A program made the position numbers and the translations under genes. Under the pieces are notes generated by a model. It searched no databases. It was not told where the DNA came from and saw only the letters and a program-made list of their open reading frames with translations. Positions 34,783-43,624 of a stretch of DNA of 64,000 nt are shown here, piece by piece. This DNA comes from Pseudomonadota bacterium (lineage in GTDB: Bacteria > Pseudomonadota > Alphaproteobacteria > SP197), in NCBI GenBank assembly GCA_039028155.1, contig JBCCIS010000005.1, positions 62,001-126,000 of the forward strand, given 5' to 3'. How positions within the stretch are numbered: position 1 is the stretch's first letter; each line of letters starts with the position of its first letter.

Positions 34783-35994
34783 ATGACCACAGCGCGCCAT
34801 ATTCATCTCGACCTGCTCGGTGGTATCGCCGGCGACATGTTTGCCGCTGCAATGTTGGATGCGGTGCCGTCATTGCGCCCGGGACTGGCAAAGGCGCTGG
34901 ACATTGATGGGCTGACATCGCTCGCCCGGTTGACGTGGAAGACATCGACAAGCGCCGGCATCGCAGGCCTTCAGGTTTCTGTCGTGCCAACCCGGCCGGC
35001 GGCCGAACAGCATCACCGGTCCTACCGCGACATTATGGGGATTCTGGCCGGTCTGCCGCTGGATCACGCGGTTCGCGCCCGGGCAGAAGCGGTCTTCACG
35101 CTGCTGGCCGATGCCGAGGCCGGGATCCACGGCGTCGATCGCGCGAGCGTGGTGTTTCACGAGGTCGGCGCGGTCGATTCGATCTTCGACATCATCGCCG
35201 GCGCCTGGCTGATTGAAGCGGTCGGGGATGCGGCGTGGTCATGCTCGCCGATCCCACTGGGCAGCGGCCGGGTCAAGACCGATCACGGTCCCCTTCCGGT
35301 GCCCGCGCCGGCCACCGCCCTCCTGCTTGAAGGTATGCCGACCTTCACCGATGGCCTTGCTGGCGAGCGCGTCACCCCGACAGGCGCTGCGCTGCTGCGC
35401 AGCCTGGATCCGTCCTTTGAGCCACCGGAACAGGTGATGACACTCGCCGCGACCGGGCACGGCCTGGGCAGTCGGTCATTGGACGGTATGGCCAACCTGC
35501 TGCGCGTCGTCGTCTTCGACGAGATCAGCGTCTGCGGACACGACAACATCCTCGTCTGCACGTTCGAGGTCGATGATCAAACGCCGGAGGACTTGGCGCT
35601 TGCCCTCGACCGGATGCGATCCCTGGCCGGCGTTATCGATGTGCTGCAAGTGCCCGCCATCGGCAAGCGGGGGCGGATGTGCACCCACATCCAGGTATTG
35701 GCCACGCCGGGGCGACTGGAGCCGGTCGTCGAGACGATCTTTCGGGAGACGACGACGCTTGGTCTGCGCTGGCAGCGTGTTGCCCGGCGCACGCTGGCGC
35801 GCGAGACGGTCCGGATAGGCGACGGTGATGCGACGGTTGACGTCAAGCTCGCGAACCGTCCCGGCGGCACGACGACCGCGAAGGCGGAGATGGCCGATCT
35901 GGCCGACGTGTCGGGTGGCCACGACGGACGCCGCGTCGCACGCGCCCGTGCTGAAGCGGCGGCCCGTGACCGCGGAGAGGCCGGCGATGGCTGA
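34783..35994 (+). CDS. larC: Nickel-pincer cofactor synthesis protein LarC (nickel insertion)
   Basis: A 403-residue LarC. The start HIHLDLLGGIAGDMFAAAMLDA matches the family (LDxxxGIAGDM), and VVFHEVGAVDSIFDIIAGAWLIEAV and ERVTPTGAALLRSL are typical. LarC inserts nickel into the pyridinium dithiocarboxylic acid mononucleotide using CTP. In Lactobacillus plantarum larC is made from two frames by a programmed shift; here it is one continuous frame. It follows the LarA-like gene by 30 bases and overlaps larE by 8 bases, so it is in the same operon. Confidence 0.88.
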   Translation: MTTARHIHLDLLGGIAGDMFAAAMLDAVPSLRPGLAKALDIDGLTSLARLTWKTSTSAGIAGLQVSVVPTRPAAEQHHRSYRDIMGILAGLPLDHAVRARAEAVFTLLADAEAGIHGVDRASVVFHEVGAVDSIFDIIAGAWLIEAVGDAAWSCSPIPLGSGRVKTDHGPLPVPAPATALLLEGMPTFTDGLAGERVTPTGAALLRSLDPSFEPPEQVMTLAATGHGLGSRSLDGMANLLRVVVFDEISVCGHDNILVCTFEVDDQTPEDLALALDRMRSLAGVIDVLQVPAIGKRGRMCTHIQVLATPGRLEPVVETIFRETTTLGLRWQRVARRTLARETVRIGDGDATVDVKLANRPGGTTTAKAEMADLADVSGGHDGRRVARARAEAAARDRGEAGDG

Positions 35995-36832
35995 GACCCA
36001 GGCCGGATTGCTGGCGCTTATCGCCTTGCCCAAGGGCGCTGCGCTGGTGAACGTGCTGACCGGCATCGGCGACAAGGCGATCGCGGTCAGCGGTGGCGTC
36101 GACAGCATGACCCTTGCCGTCGTCGCCCATCGGGCCGACCCGGAACGAACGACGGTCTGCCACGCGGTGTCGCCGGCGGTGCCGCCGGAGGCGACGGATC
36201 GCGTGCGCCAATACGCTGTCCGCGAAGGCTGGAAGCTCGTCGTGATCGATGCAGGCGAGTTCGACGACCAGCGTTATCTCGCCAACCCACTTGACCGGTG
36301 CTTCTACTGCAAGACCGATCTTTATGGTGCCATCGCCACGCGGCGGGCGGGTACGCTGATGTCGGGGACCAATCTGGACGACCTCGGGGATTTCCGGCCC
36401 GGTCTCAAGGCGGCGGCCGCGCACGGGGTGGTGCACCCATTTGTCGAGGCGGGCTTTGCCAAGGTCGATGTCCGCGCAGCGGCGGCGGCGCTCGGCCTCG
36501 ATGACATCAAGGCGCTGCCGGCCATGCCATGCCTGGCGAGCCGTATCGAGACCGGCATCGCCGTCTCGCCCGACCTGGTGCGCGGCGTGCACGCTGCCGA
36601 GAGACTGGTTGGTGCCGCGGTGACCGCTGATACGGTGCGCTGTCGGGTCGCCCATGACGGCATTCGCATTGAACTCGACGATGACGCGCTCGCACGGTTG
36701 AGCACGTCGCGCCGCACCATGCTTTCCAACAAGGTACGAAATGTTTTCAGCGCGACGGACGCAGCCGATACCGTGACCTTTGCCGCCTACAGGCGAGGCA
36801 GCGCGTTCCTCGGCAAGCCGGGCGATGACTGA
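35987..36832 (+). CDS. larE: Nickel-pincer cofactor sulfur-insertion protein LarE
   Basis: A 281-residue PP-loop ATP pyrophosphatase. The ATP-binding SGGVDS is residues 35-40 (AVSGGVDSMTLAVV). RCFYCKTDLY gives C105 and C108, and PCLASRIETG gives C182. LarE adenylates the cofactor precursor and supplies sulfur either from its own cysteine or, in some species, through a 4Fe-4S cluster; which version this is cannot be told from the cysteines alone. The start at 35987 overlaps the larC stop by 8 bases; earlier frames are shadow sequence. Its stop overlaps larB by 8 bases. Confidence 0.9.
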   Translation: MAETQAGLLALIALPKGAALVNVLTGIGDKAIAVSGGVDSMTLAVVAHRADPERTTVCHAVSPAVPPEATDRVRQYAVREGWKLVVIDAGEFDDQRYLANPLDRCFYCKTDLYGAIATRRAGTLMSGTNLDDLGDFRPGLKAAAAHGVVHPFVEAGFAKVDVRAAAAALGLDDIKALPAMPCLASRIETGIAVSPDLVRGVHAAERLVGAAVTADTVRCRVAHDGIRIELDDDALARLSTSRRTMLSNKVRNVFSATDAADTVTFAAYRRGSAFLGKPGDD

Positions 36833-37496
36833 GACGTCTGCATTCCGGTTCGACCGCGATCGCGAAGCGCGGATCGGCTTTGGTGAGGCGGTGTTCTGCG
36901 AAAGCAAATCGGCCGACCAGATCGCCGCGATCCTGCATGAGGTCGGTGAGGACACGCCGATTCTGCTGACCAGACTTGATTCTGATAAAGCCGATGCGTT
37001 GCCGGCTGTGCTGCGGCAGCGCCTGGATGTCGACGAATTGTCGCGGACGGCCTATCTGCGAGTCCGACACCCGCTGCGTGATACCGCGCGCGTCGCTGTC
37101 CTGAGCGGGGGAACGTCAGACCTGCCGGTCGCGCAGGAGGCGGTGAGAACCCTGGCGTTTCACGGCGAGTCCAGCCAGACCCACCACGATGTCGGTGTCG
37201 CGGGCCTGTGGCGTTTGGAGGCGTGTCTGGACGACATCCGCGCCATGCCGGTGGTGATCGTTACCGCCGGGATGGAAGGCGCCTTGGTCAGCGTCGTCGC
37301 CGGCCTGGTGCCCGGTGTCGTCATCGCGCTGCCGACCTCGGTCGGCTACGGCGCGGCGGAGGGCGGGCGGACGGCGATGTTCGCCGCACTGACGTCATGC
37401 GCGCCGGGCATCACCGTCGTCAACATCGACAACGGCTATGGCGCAGCCTGCGCCGCGCTGCGCCATCTCAACATGCTGGATCGCGCTCAAAGCTGA
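36825..37496 (+). CDS. larB: Nickel-pincer cofactor biosynthesis protein LarB
   Basis: A 223-residue LarB, related to the PurE carboxylase fold in its C-terminal half. RVAVLSGGTSDLPVAQEAVRTLAFHG near residues 86-111 and TAGMEGALVSVVAGLVPGVVIALPTSVGYGAAEGGRTAMFAALTSCAPG are diagnostic. It carboxylates and hydrolyses nicotinic acid adenine dinucleotide at the first step of nickel-pincer synthesis. It starts inside the larE stop region with an 8-base overlap and ends the plus-strand operon, six bases before a convergent ureohydrolase gene. Confidence 0.92.
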   Translation: MTETSAFRFDRDREARIGFGEAVFCESKSADQIAAILHEVGEDTPILLTRLDSDKADALPAVLRQRLDVDELSRTAYLRVRHPLRDTARVAVLSGGTSDLPVAQEAVRTLAFHGESSQTHHDVGVAGLWRLEACLDDIRAMPVVIVTAGMEGALVSVVAGLVPGVVIALPTSVGYGAAEGGRTAMFAALTSCAPGITVVNIDNGYGAACAALRHLNMLDRAQS

Positions 37497-37502
37497 CGGC
37501 GA

Positions 37503-38468
37503 TCAGGCGCTCATGCCTTTTTCGTGGAAGATGAAGCCCAGCACATTCATCAGAAACTGGGCGGCCAGGAAGGCGGTCGATCCGGTGTGATCGTAGTCGG
37601 GCGCGACCTCGACGAAGTCGATGCCGACAATGTCGCCTTTCTTCACCAGCCCTTGGAAGATCTCCAAGACTTCGTAGTAGAGGAACCCGCCATGGCTCGG
37701 CGTGCCCGTCCCCGGCGCGATCGAGGGATCGAAGCCGTCGACGTCGATGGTCGCGTAGTAGCGCACGCCGTCGGGGATGCGGTCGAGCACCCCTTGCGTT
37801 CCCAGCCGTCGGACATCGCGGACTGACAGAATGTCGGAGCCCGCCTTGCGCGCGGCCGCGTAGTCGTCGCGGTTTGACGATGAGACATTGCGGATGCCGA
37901 GTTGGCTGAAACCGGTGACATGCTCCATTTCGGATGCTCGCCGCAATGGATTGCCGTGGCCGTAGCGCACGCCGTGTCGCTCGTCGACAAAGTCCAGGTG
38001 GGCGTCGATTTGGATGATGTGCACGGGCTCCTGATCGGAGAAGGCGCGAATGCAGGGAGCATGCACGGAGTGATCGCCGCCCAGCACGACCGGCAGCGCG
38101 CCGGCGTCCAGGATCGCCCGGACGCCCAGTTCGATGTTGTCGTGACTCTTGATCGTGTCGGTATGAATCATGTCGGCATCGCCGATATCGACCATGCGCA
38201 CCTGGTCGACCGGCATGTAGCTGATGTCGTCTTCGAAGTCGTACGCGCCGCCATGACCGAACGAGAACAGCGTCGAGGCTTCGCGGATGGCGCGCGGGCC
38301 GAAGCGGGCGCCGGCGCGGTACTGGGTACCCATATCGAACGGCGCGCCGAGCACGGCGACATGGGCGTCTATTGCCGACCAGTCCAGGCACGGCGGCTGC
38401 TTGCCGAAGGTACAGTGGCCGACAAATGGCAGATTCAGGCGTCCGGTTTCATACGTGTTCGAGGTCAC
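37503..38468 (-). CDS. Ureohydrolase (agmatinase family), second copy
   Basis: A 321-residue arginase-family enzyme with all two-metal ligands: H133 in GGDHS, D155/H157/D159 in DAHLD, D242/D244 in TIDVDGFDP. It is clearly different from the ureohydrolase at 31336. Guanidinobutyrase, agmatinase and nickel-dependent guanidine hydrolase are family possibilities; sequence alone does not choose. The GTG at 38468 has GGGAGG five bases upstream, whereas the GTG at 38474 overlaps that site, so I use 38468. It converges on the nickel-pincer operon and has the molybdenum hydroxylase genes behind it. Confidence 0.85.
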   Translation of the reverse strand: MTSNTYETGRLNLPFVGHCTFGKQPPCLDWSAIDAHVAVLGAPFDMGTQYRAGARFGPRAIREASTLFSFGHGGAYDFEDDISYMPVDQVRMVDIGDADMIHTDTIKSHDNIELGVRAILDAGALPVVLGGDHSVHAPCIRAFSDQEPVHIIQIDAHLDFVDERHGVRYGHGNPLRRASEMEHVTGFSQLGIRNVSSSNRDDYAAARKAGSDILSVRDVRRLGTQGVLDRIPDGVRYYATIDVDGFDPSIAPGTGTPSHGGFLYYEVLEIFQGLVKKGDIVGIDFVEVAPDYDHTGSTAFLAAQFLMNVLGFIFHEKGMSA

Positions 38469-38580
38469 GAACACCTCCCTTTTGTTGTGTCATGGTTGCC
38501 GCGCAGCGCGCGTGGGCGAGGAGGACACGTTTAGTGGCAACACCCCGCCCAGATCAAGCGTCTACGACGAAAGCCCGGGT

Positions 38581-40929
38581 TCAAACGCCGCCCAGCGCGC
38601 GCACGACACGCTCCGGCGTCATGGGCAGATCGACCCAGACACCGGTCGCGTTATAGACCGCCTGGGCCACGGCCGCGATCGAGGCGGCGATCGGCGATTC
38701 GCCCGCACCACGCGCGCCGAACGGTCCGACGGGGTCATAGGATTCGCTGAACATGACCTTGGCCTGGTGTGGGAAATCGGCCGCGCGCAGCAGCTTGTAG
38801 TCCAAGAGATTGGCGTTCTTTATGGCACCGGTCTCTTCGTCGAACACCAAGTGTTCATAGATGGCGAAGCCGGCGCCGCAGATAGCGCCGCCGATGACCT
38901 GGTTCTTCAGGACTTGGGGGTTGACCACGGTCCCGCTGTCCTGAGCCGCCAGAAAGTCCAAAAGTTTGATCTGGCCGGTTTCGATATCGACCTCGACCTC
39001 GACGAACTGGGCGGCGAACTGACGCGCGAACGTGGTCGCGGGCGGCATCGGCACCGATGGACGTCCGGTGATCGACGAGGTCTGGCCCAGCGTATCGGAT
39101 CGGATCTCGTGCAGGACCTGGGTGATGGGAAAGCGCCGGTTGGAATCGGGCTGTCCTTTGGGATGGACCACGCCGTCGGTGATGTCGAGTTCGGCGGGGT
39201 CGGCGCCGTCGAACAGCTCGCGCGCGGCGATCTCCAGAAGCTGGCGGCGCGCATCCATGGTTGCCGCGCGGGTCGCCCAGCCGACCCGGTACATGGTGTT
39301 GCTGGCGAGCGAACCGTGGCTCCAGGGACAGGAATCGGTGTCGCCGGTCTCTATCTCGACCATATCGAGCGAGACGCCCATGGCCTCGGCGGCGACCTGT
39401 GATTGGGTGGTTTCACTGCCTTGTCCCTGGCGGCCAACGCTGCAATGCACCTTCAGGCTACCGTCGGGGTTGATGCGCACGACCGCCGAAGTGCTGCCCT
39501 CGAACTCGACGCCGCAAACATGGGCGCCGGTGCCGACACCGACCGCGCGGCGCAGGGGGCCGTCAACCGTATGCGGCTTGCCCCAGCCCTTCCATCGCTC
39601 CTTCCAGCCGAACGCGTCGGCACCCATGGTCAGGATGTCCTCGGTCGAGCCGCTGGAGAGGTGGAACAGCTCCGGCCAGTCCTCCTTCAGGTCCTCGCGA
39701 ATGCCGTCGATGTACTCTTTGATGTTGCCCTTCATGTTGTGCTTGCTGTGCTGCATGCGCAGCTCTTCGCCGGGCTTGATCTGGTTTTTGATGCGAAAAT
39801 CGACGGGATCCATGCCGACCTTCTCGGCCAGCTGGTCGGCGACCCGCTCGACGCTGGCGCCAAGCGTACAGTCACCGACGCCGCGCATGCAGCCGGCGGT
39901 CAGAAGGTTCGTGTTGATGCCGTGAACGGCATAGTGGCCGTGTCGGGCGCGGCCCCACATGTCGACGCAGAAGAAGCCGACGTCGTCCTTGAAGCCATAG
40001 CCGCCGTTGTCGATGAGATGGTCGAACTGAGCCAGCGTGATCTGGCCGTCCTTGGTGCAGCCCATACGACCGCGCGTGCGTTCCAGGTGGCGACGCTTGA
40101 CCGTCGCCATGCACTCCTCATTGGTCAGCTCGATCTTCACCGCCCGGCGGGCCTTCTTGGCCAGCAGCACAGTGATGATCATGAAATTGTTGCTCCACCA
40201 CTGGCCGAAGGAACTGCCGCACGGAAGCGCCATGACGCGGATCTTGCTGAGCGGAATGCCGAGCGCTTCGTGCACGCCGTCACGCAATTCCGACGGCGTC
40301 TGTGACGACGTCCACAAGGTCACCTTGTCGCCCATCCATTCAGCGATGGCCGCGTTGCGACCAAGCGGCGCGTATTGCTGGCTCTCGTAGAAGATGTCGC
40401 AGTCGACGGTGACCTCGGCGTCCTTTTCGCCTTCCGCCACATCGCCCCACTCGACGATGTAGGGGTCGCGTTCATTGCCCTCGTCGCGGATCTGCGGCGC
40501 GTCCATCTTTCGCGCTTCTTCCATGTCGAAGACGTGGGGCAGGACTTCGTATTCAACCTCGATCAGGCGCACCGCCTGTTCGGCAATTTCCTCGCTTACC
40601 GCGGCGACCGCCGCCATGTCGTCGCCGACAAAGCGGCCTATGCCATCAAGCACCTTGCCGCGGTAGTTGAACCAGGCGGCTTCCCAGTCCAGGCCCGGTG
40701 TGTCCAGGTGGGTCAGGACGCCATAGACGCCGGCCAACGCCTCGGCCTTGCTGGTATCGATGCGGGTAATGCGCGCGTGCGGGTGCGGGCAGCGCAGGAT
40801 CTTGCCATAGGCCATGTTCTGGACCTTAAGATCGACCGCGTATTTGAGCGCGCCCGTCACCTTTTCGCTGGCATCCTTGACGTGAACGCCCTTGCCGACG
40901 ACGGAGAAGTTTCTGTCTTCGTATCCCAT
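38581..40929 (-). CDS. Molybdenum hydroxylase, large (molybdopterin-cytosine/dinucleotide) subunit, xanthine dehydrogenase family
   Basis: A 782-residue XdhA/CoxL-family large subunit. It starts FSVVGKGVHVKDASEKVTGALKYAVDLKVQNMAYGKILRCPHPHARI, the usual N-terminal domain. VGRQGQGSETTQSQVAAEAMGVSLDMV near residues 490-510 and the catalytic glutamate in FGARGAGESPIAASIAAVAQAVY near 725-745 are family marks. It hydroxylates a C-H next to nitrogen or in an aromatic/CoA substrate. GGAGGA lies six bases before the ATG, and the gene follows the 2Fe-2S subunit by 11 bases. The substrate may be a heterocycle; xanthine is possible but not shown. Confidence 0.9.
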   Translation of the reverse strand: MGYEDRNFSVVGKGVHVKDASEKVTGALKYAVDLKVQNMAYGKILRCPHPHARITRIDTSKAEALAGVYGVLTHLDTPGLDWEAAWFNYRGKVLDGIGRFVGDDMAAVAAVSEEIAEQAVRLIEVEYEVLPHVFDMEEARKMDAPQIRDEGNERDPYIVEWGDVAEGEKDAEVTVDCDIFYESQQYAPLGRNAAIAEWMGDKVTLWTSSQTPSELRDGVHEALGIPLSKIRVMALPCGSSFGQWWSNNFMIITVLLAKKARRAVKIELTNEECMATVKRRHLERTRGRMGCTKDGQITLAQFDHLIDNGGYGFKDDVGFFCVDMWGRARHGHYAVHGINTNLLTAGCMRGVGDCTLGASVERVADQLAEKVGMDPVDFRIKNQIKPGEELRMQHSKHNMKGNIKEYIDGIREDLKEDWPELFHLSSGSTEDILTMGADAFGWKERWKGWGKPHTVDGPLRRAVGVGTGAHVCGVEFEGSTSAVVRINPDGSLKVHCSVGRQGQGSETTQSQVAAEAMGVSLDMVEIETGDTDSCPWSHGSLASNTMYRVGWATRAATMDARRQLLEIAARELFDGADPAELDITDGVVHPKGQPDSNRRFPITQVLHEIRSDTLGQTSSITGRPSVPMPPATTFARQFAAQFVEVEVDIETGQIKLLDFLAAQDSGTVVNPQVLKNQVIGGAICGAGFAIYEHLVFDEETGAIKNANLLDYKLLRAADFPHQAKVMFSESYDPVGPFGARGAGESPIAASIAAVAQAVYNATGVWVDLPMTPERVVRALGGV

Positions 40930-40940
40930 CTCAGTTCCTC

Positions 40941-41432
40941 CTAGTCCGCGGCGCGACGATCGGCGCCGTCACGGGCGCGCAACTTTTCTGCCGCATTCAT
41001 GACCGCGTCGACGATATAGGGGTAGGCGCCGCAGCGGCAGATGTTGCCGCTCATGGCAAACGCCGTTTCCTCACGTGTTGGGTTCGGGTTCTCGGCCAAG
41101 AACGCCTTGGCGCTCATAACGAAGCCAGGCGTGCAAAAGGCGCACTGAAAACCCTGTTGCTCGACGAATGCCTGCTGGATCGGGTGCAGATCGTCGGAGG
41201 TGCCCAATCCTTCGATTGTCTGAAGTTCATGCTGTTCACCCTGGTCGACCAGCATCATGCACGAGGTCACCGGTTCGCCGTCGACCAGGACCGTGCACGA
41301 GCCGCACTCGCCCTCGGAACAGGACACCCGAACACCAATCAGGCCGAGTTCGTTGCGCAGGACGTCGGCAAGCGTGCGGTTCGGCGCGACATCCAGGGTA
41401 TGGGTCTGGCCGTTGACCTTGAGCGTTGTCAT
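40941..41432 (-). CDS. Molybdenum hydroxylase, 2Fe-2S small subunit
   Basis: A 163-residue iron-sulfur subunit with both clusters. The plant-type cluster uses C38, C43, C46 and C58; the second cluster uses C97, C100, C132 and C134 (GFQCAFCTPGF and GNICRCGAYP). It carries electrons from the molybdenum centre to FAD. Its ATG overlaps the stop of the FAD-subunit gene by four bases (ATGA) with GGAGGG upstream, so these two are coupled. Confidence 0.93.
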   Translation of the reverse strand: MTTLKVNGQTHTLDVAPNRTLADVLRNELGLIGVRVSCSEGECGSCTVLVDGEPVTSCMMLVDQGEQHELQTIEGLGTSDDLHPIQQAFVEQQGFQCAFCTPGFVMSAKAFLAENPNPTREETAFAMSGNICRCGAYPYIVDAVMNAAEKLRARDGADRRAAD

Positions 41433-42316
41433 GTGACCGTCCCTCCAAGTTTGGTGATTGCGTCGTTAAGGGCGCGCTTGACCATCACCTTGATCATGGC
41501 GCGGCGATAGTCAGCGCTGGCACGGACGTCGGAAATTGGTCTGGCATCGGCTGCGGCCAACTCGCCCGCCTTGACCAGCAAGCCGCCGTCGATGCCGTTG
41601 AGGTCAGCGCCGATCAGCACCGCTTCCGCCGCGGACGATCGAATGATGACGGGCGCCACGGCGCCAAGCGCGATCCGCGTGCCGGCAACGCGCGAGGCCG
41701 CATCGACCGACACCGAGACTGACGCGTTGACCAGGGCGATATCGACAACCGTGCGATCGATACGCCGATAGGACGCCCCAACACGGTGGTCTGACGGTAG
41801 GGGAATGTCGATCTCCGACAACAGGTCGCCGTTCGAGACGACCGTGTGGTTCACGCCTTCGAAGAAATCTTCCATGGCGATGCGGCGCTCGCCATCGGGA
41901 CGCAGGATAACGGCTTCGGCGTCCAGGGCGACAAAGGCCGGCGACAGGTCGGCCGCTGGCGACGCGTTGCACAGGTTGCCGCCGACGGTTGCGATGGACC
42001 GGGTCTGCGGTGTGCACATCAGCTTGGTGATGTCGCTTAGCGTCTTGAGGTGCGCGTGGCGGTCGGCCGAACGTTCCAGCGCCGCCAGCGTCGCCATGGC
42101 ACCGATACGAATGCGGTCGTCGGCGACGTCCATGAACCGGAGCTCATCGAGGTAGGTGAGGTCGATGCAATGATCAAGCGACACCTCCTCGCGTTGCCAC
42201 ATAAGGGTCATATCCGTGCCGCCCGCCCAGAAGCGCGCGCCGTCGCCAAGGTTGGCCCGCATGGCGACGGCCTCTTGCGGCGAGGTCGGGCGTGAATAGT
42301 CAAACTGTGATCGCAT
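41429..42316 (-). CDS. Molybdenum hydroxylase, FAD-binding medium subunit
   Basis: A 295-residue CoxM/XdhB-type subunit. AGGTDMTLMW (residues 31-40) and TVGGNLCNASPAADLSPAFVALDAEAVI near 110-137 bind FAD; the CO-dehydrogenase-type C-terminal domain follows from about 175. I use ATG 42316 with GGAG close by; the longer frame runs into the terminator region. It is the first gene of the three-subunit operon in the order medium, small, large. Confidence 0.9.
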   Translation of the reverse strand: MRSQFDYSRPTSPQEAVAMRANLGDGARFWAGGTDMTLMWQREEVSLDHCIDLTYLDELRFMDVADDRIRIGAMATLAALERSADRHAHLKTLSDITKLMCTPQTRSIATVGGNLCNASPAADLSPAFVALDAEAVILRPDGERRIAMEDFFEGVNHTVVSNGDLLSEIDIPLPSDHRVGASYRRIDRTVVDIALVNASVSVSVDAASRVAGTRIALGAVAPVIIRSSAAEAVLIGADLNGIDGGLLVKAGELAAADARPISDVRASADYRRAMIKVMVKRALNDAITKLGGTVT

Positions 42317-42353
42317 ATCGGTTCTCCAACTTTGCCTCTGGCGTGAGACGGAG

Positions 42354-42392
42354 AAAAAAGGTGCGGACAAGAGCTGGGTCTCTTGCCCGCAC
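42354..42392 (-). terminator. Rho-independent terminator after the second binding-protein gene
   Basis: On the minus strand a 13-position stem (two perfect 6-bp blocks around one mismatch) with a 6-base loop is followed by C and six Ts (42359-42354). It lies right after the stop of the binding-protein gene and before the molybdenum hydroxylase genes, so it limits read-through from the importer to the enzyme operon. Confidence 0.88.
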
Positions 42393-42404
42393 AGGGTCAT
42401 CAAC

Positions 42405-43556
42405 TCATGGACCGACGCGGCCGATCCACTTGTTGGAACCGTACTCCTGGTCGTATCCCTCGGCGTTCAGCCATTCGATGATGCTGTTGTCGATACCATC
42501 GGCGGCCGAGACACGTTCGTCCATGACACCGGCTTCGGAGTAGACATCGGCGAACAGTTCCCAGGTATCGGCGAGATAGCCGGCCTCGCAGTCGGCCTTG
42601 TCGCCGACCATCTGGCCCCAGCCGCTGGCAGCGGCCGGCGGTTCCGGCGCGCCCTCGGGAATGCTCGCGCAAAGCGGCTCACCGCCTTCAAGGCCGACGG
42701 CGCCCATGTTCTGGTTGATGTTCAGCATCACCGCGCCGTACTGGGTCAGGCTCACGTCCTCGACCGGCCAGTCGAGGCCGGCGGCGACGATCTCGTTGCC
42801 TTCGTCCGGGTTTTCCTTCCACCAGTTGACCGCTTCGAACCACGCTCGGATGACCTCGCGTGCGGTGTCGGGATTGGCGTCCAGCCATTCCTGATTGCAC
42901 GCGATCGAATCGGAGATCAGACCGCGTTCCCAGGTCTTGTCGGTGAAGCTGGACTTCAACATGTGGGAGTCCTCGCGCTCCAAGGACTGGGTCGAAAAGG
43001 GTATCCACGTGACGTCGACATCCAGCGCACCGCTGGCGAACGCCGCCGTCGATTCCTGCGGCAGCATGATGGTGTGGTTGACCTCATCGAACGGAATACC
43101 CGCCCGTTTCAGGGTCAGCAGCATCCACATGTGGTTCAAGAAACCGTAATCGGCGGCGAAGGTGCGGCCGCGCAGATCCGCTTCGGTCTGAATGTCGTTG
43201 GAAACGACCATCTGGTCGAGGCCATAGGACATCAGCGGCACCGCGACATGCTTGACCGGCACGGCTGACGATGCGGTGACGACCGTGTTGTCCATGGTCG
43301 TCATGATGCACTGGATGGAATTGTTCGAGAGGCCGGCGTTACGCGCGGTCGTGTCCTCGATGATCTTGACGTCGACATTGATGCCGTCGGCCAGACCCTT
43401 CTCCTTGACGATGAACCAGGGTCCATAGACCGAGACGGAGATGATGGAGACGGTGAAGTCCTCCTCGGCGTGAGGTGACGCCGTGGGGATCGTGCTGCCT
43501 GCAAGGGCAAGGCAAAACACAAGCGCTGCGGTTGGCAGCGAAAGCAATGTTCTCAT
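42405..43556 (-). CDS. ABC transporter substrate-binding protein, NMT1/THI5-like, second system
   Basis: A 383-residue periplasmic binding protein with a signal peptide of about 30 residues (MRTLLSLPTAALVFCLALAG, cleavage near PHA-EED). The mature part starts FTVSIISVSVYGPWFIVKEKGLADGINVDVKIIEDTTARNAGLS, as in NMT1/THI5-type proteins. I use ATG 43556, with a strong GGAGGAGGA in front. It is read last in a permease-ATPase-binding-protein order, and is followed by a strong terminator. Its ligand is probably the substrate of the molybdenum hydroxylase, which is encoded next. Confidence 0.88.
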   Translation of the reverse strand: MRTLLSLPTAALVFCLALAGSTIPTASPHAEEDFTVSIISVSVYGPWFIVKEKGLADGINVDVKIIEDTTARNAGLSNNSIQCIMTTMDNTVVTASSAVPVKHVAVPLMSYGLDQMVVSNDIQTEADLRGRTFAADYGFLNHMWMLLTLKRAGIPFDEVNHTIMLPQESTAAFASGALDVDVTWIPFSTQSLEREDSHMLKSSFTDKTWERGLISDSIACNQEWLDANPDTAREVIRAWFEAVNWWKENPDEGNEIVAAGLDWPVEDVSLTQYGAVMLNINQNMGAVGLEGGEPLCASIPEGAPEPPAAASGWGQMVGDKADCEAGYLADTWELFADVYSEAGVMDERVSAADGIDNSIIEWLNAEGYDQEYGSNKWIGRVGP

Positions 43557-43624
43557 GGGTCCTCCTCCTTGTGGTCGTTCTTTGTTGTTGGCCGGCACGC
43601 AAAGACGTTGCCGGCGCATGCCCG

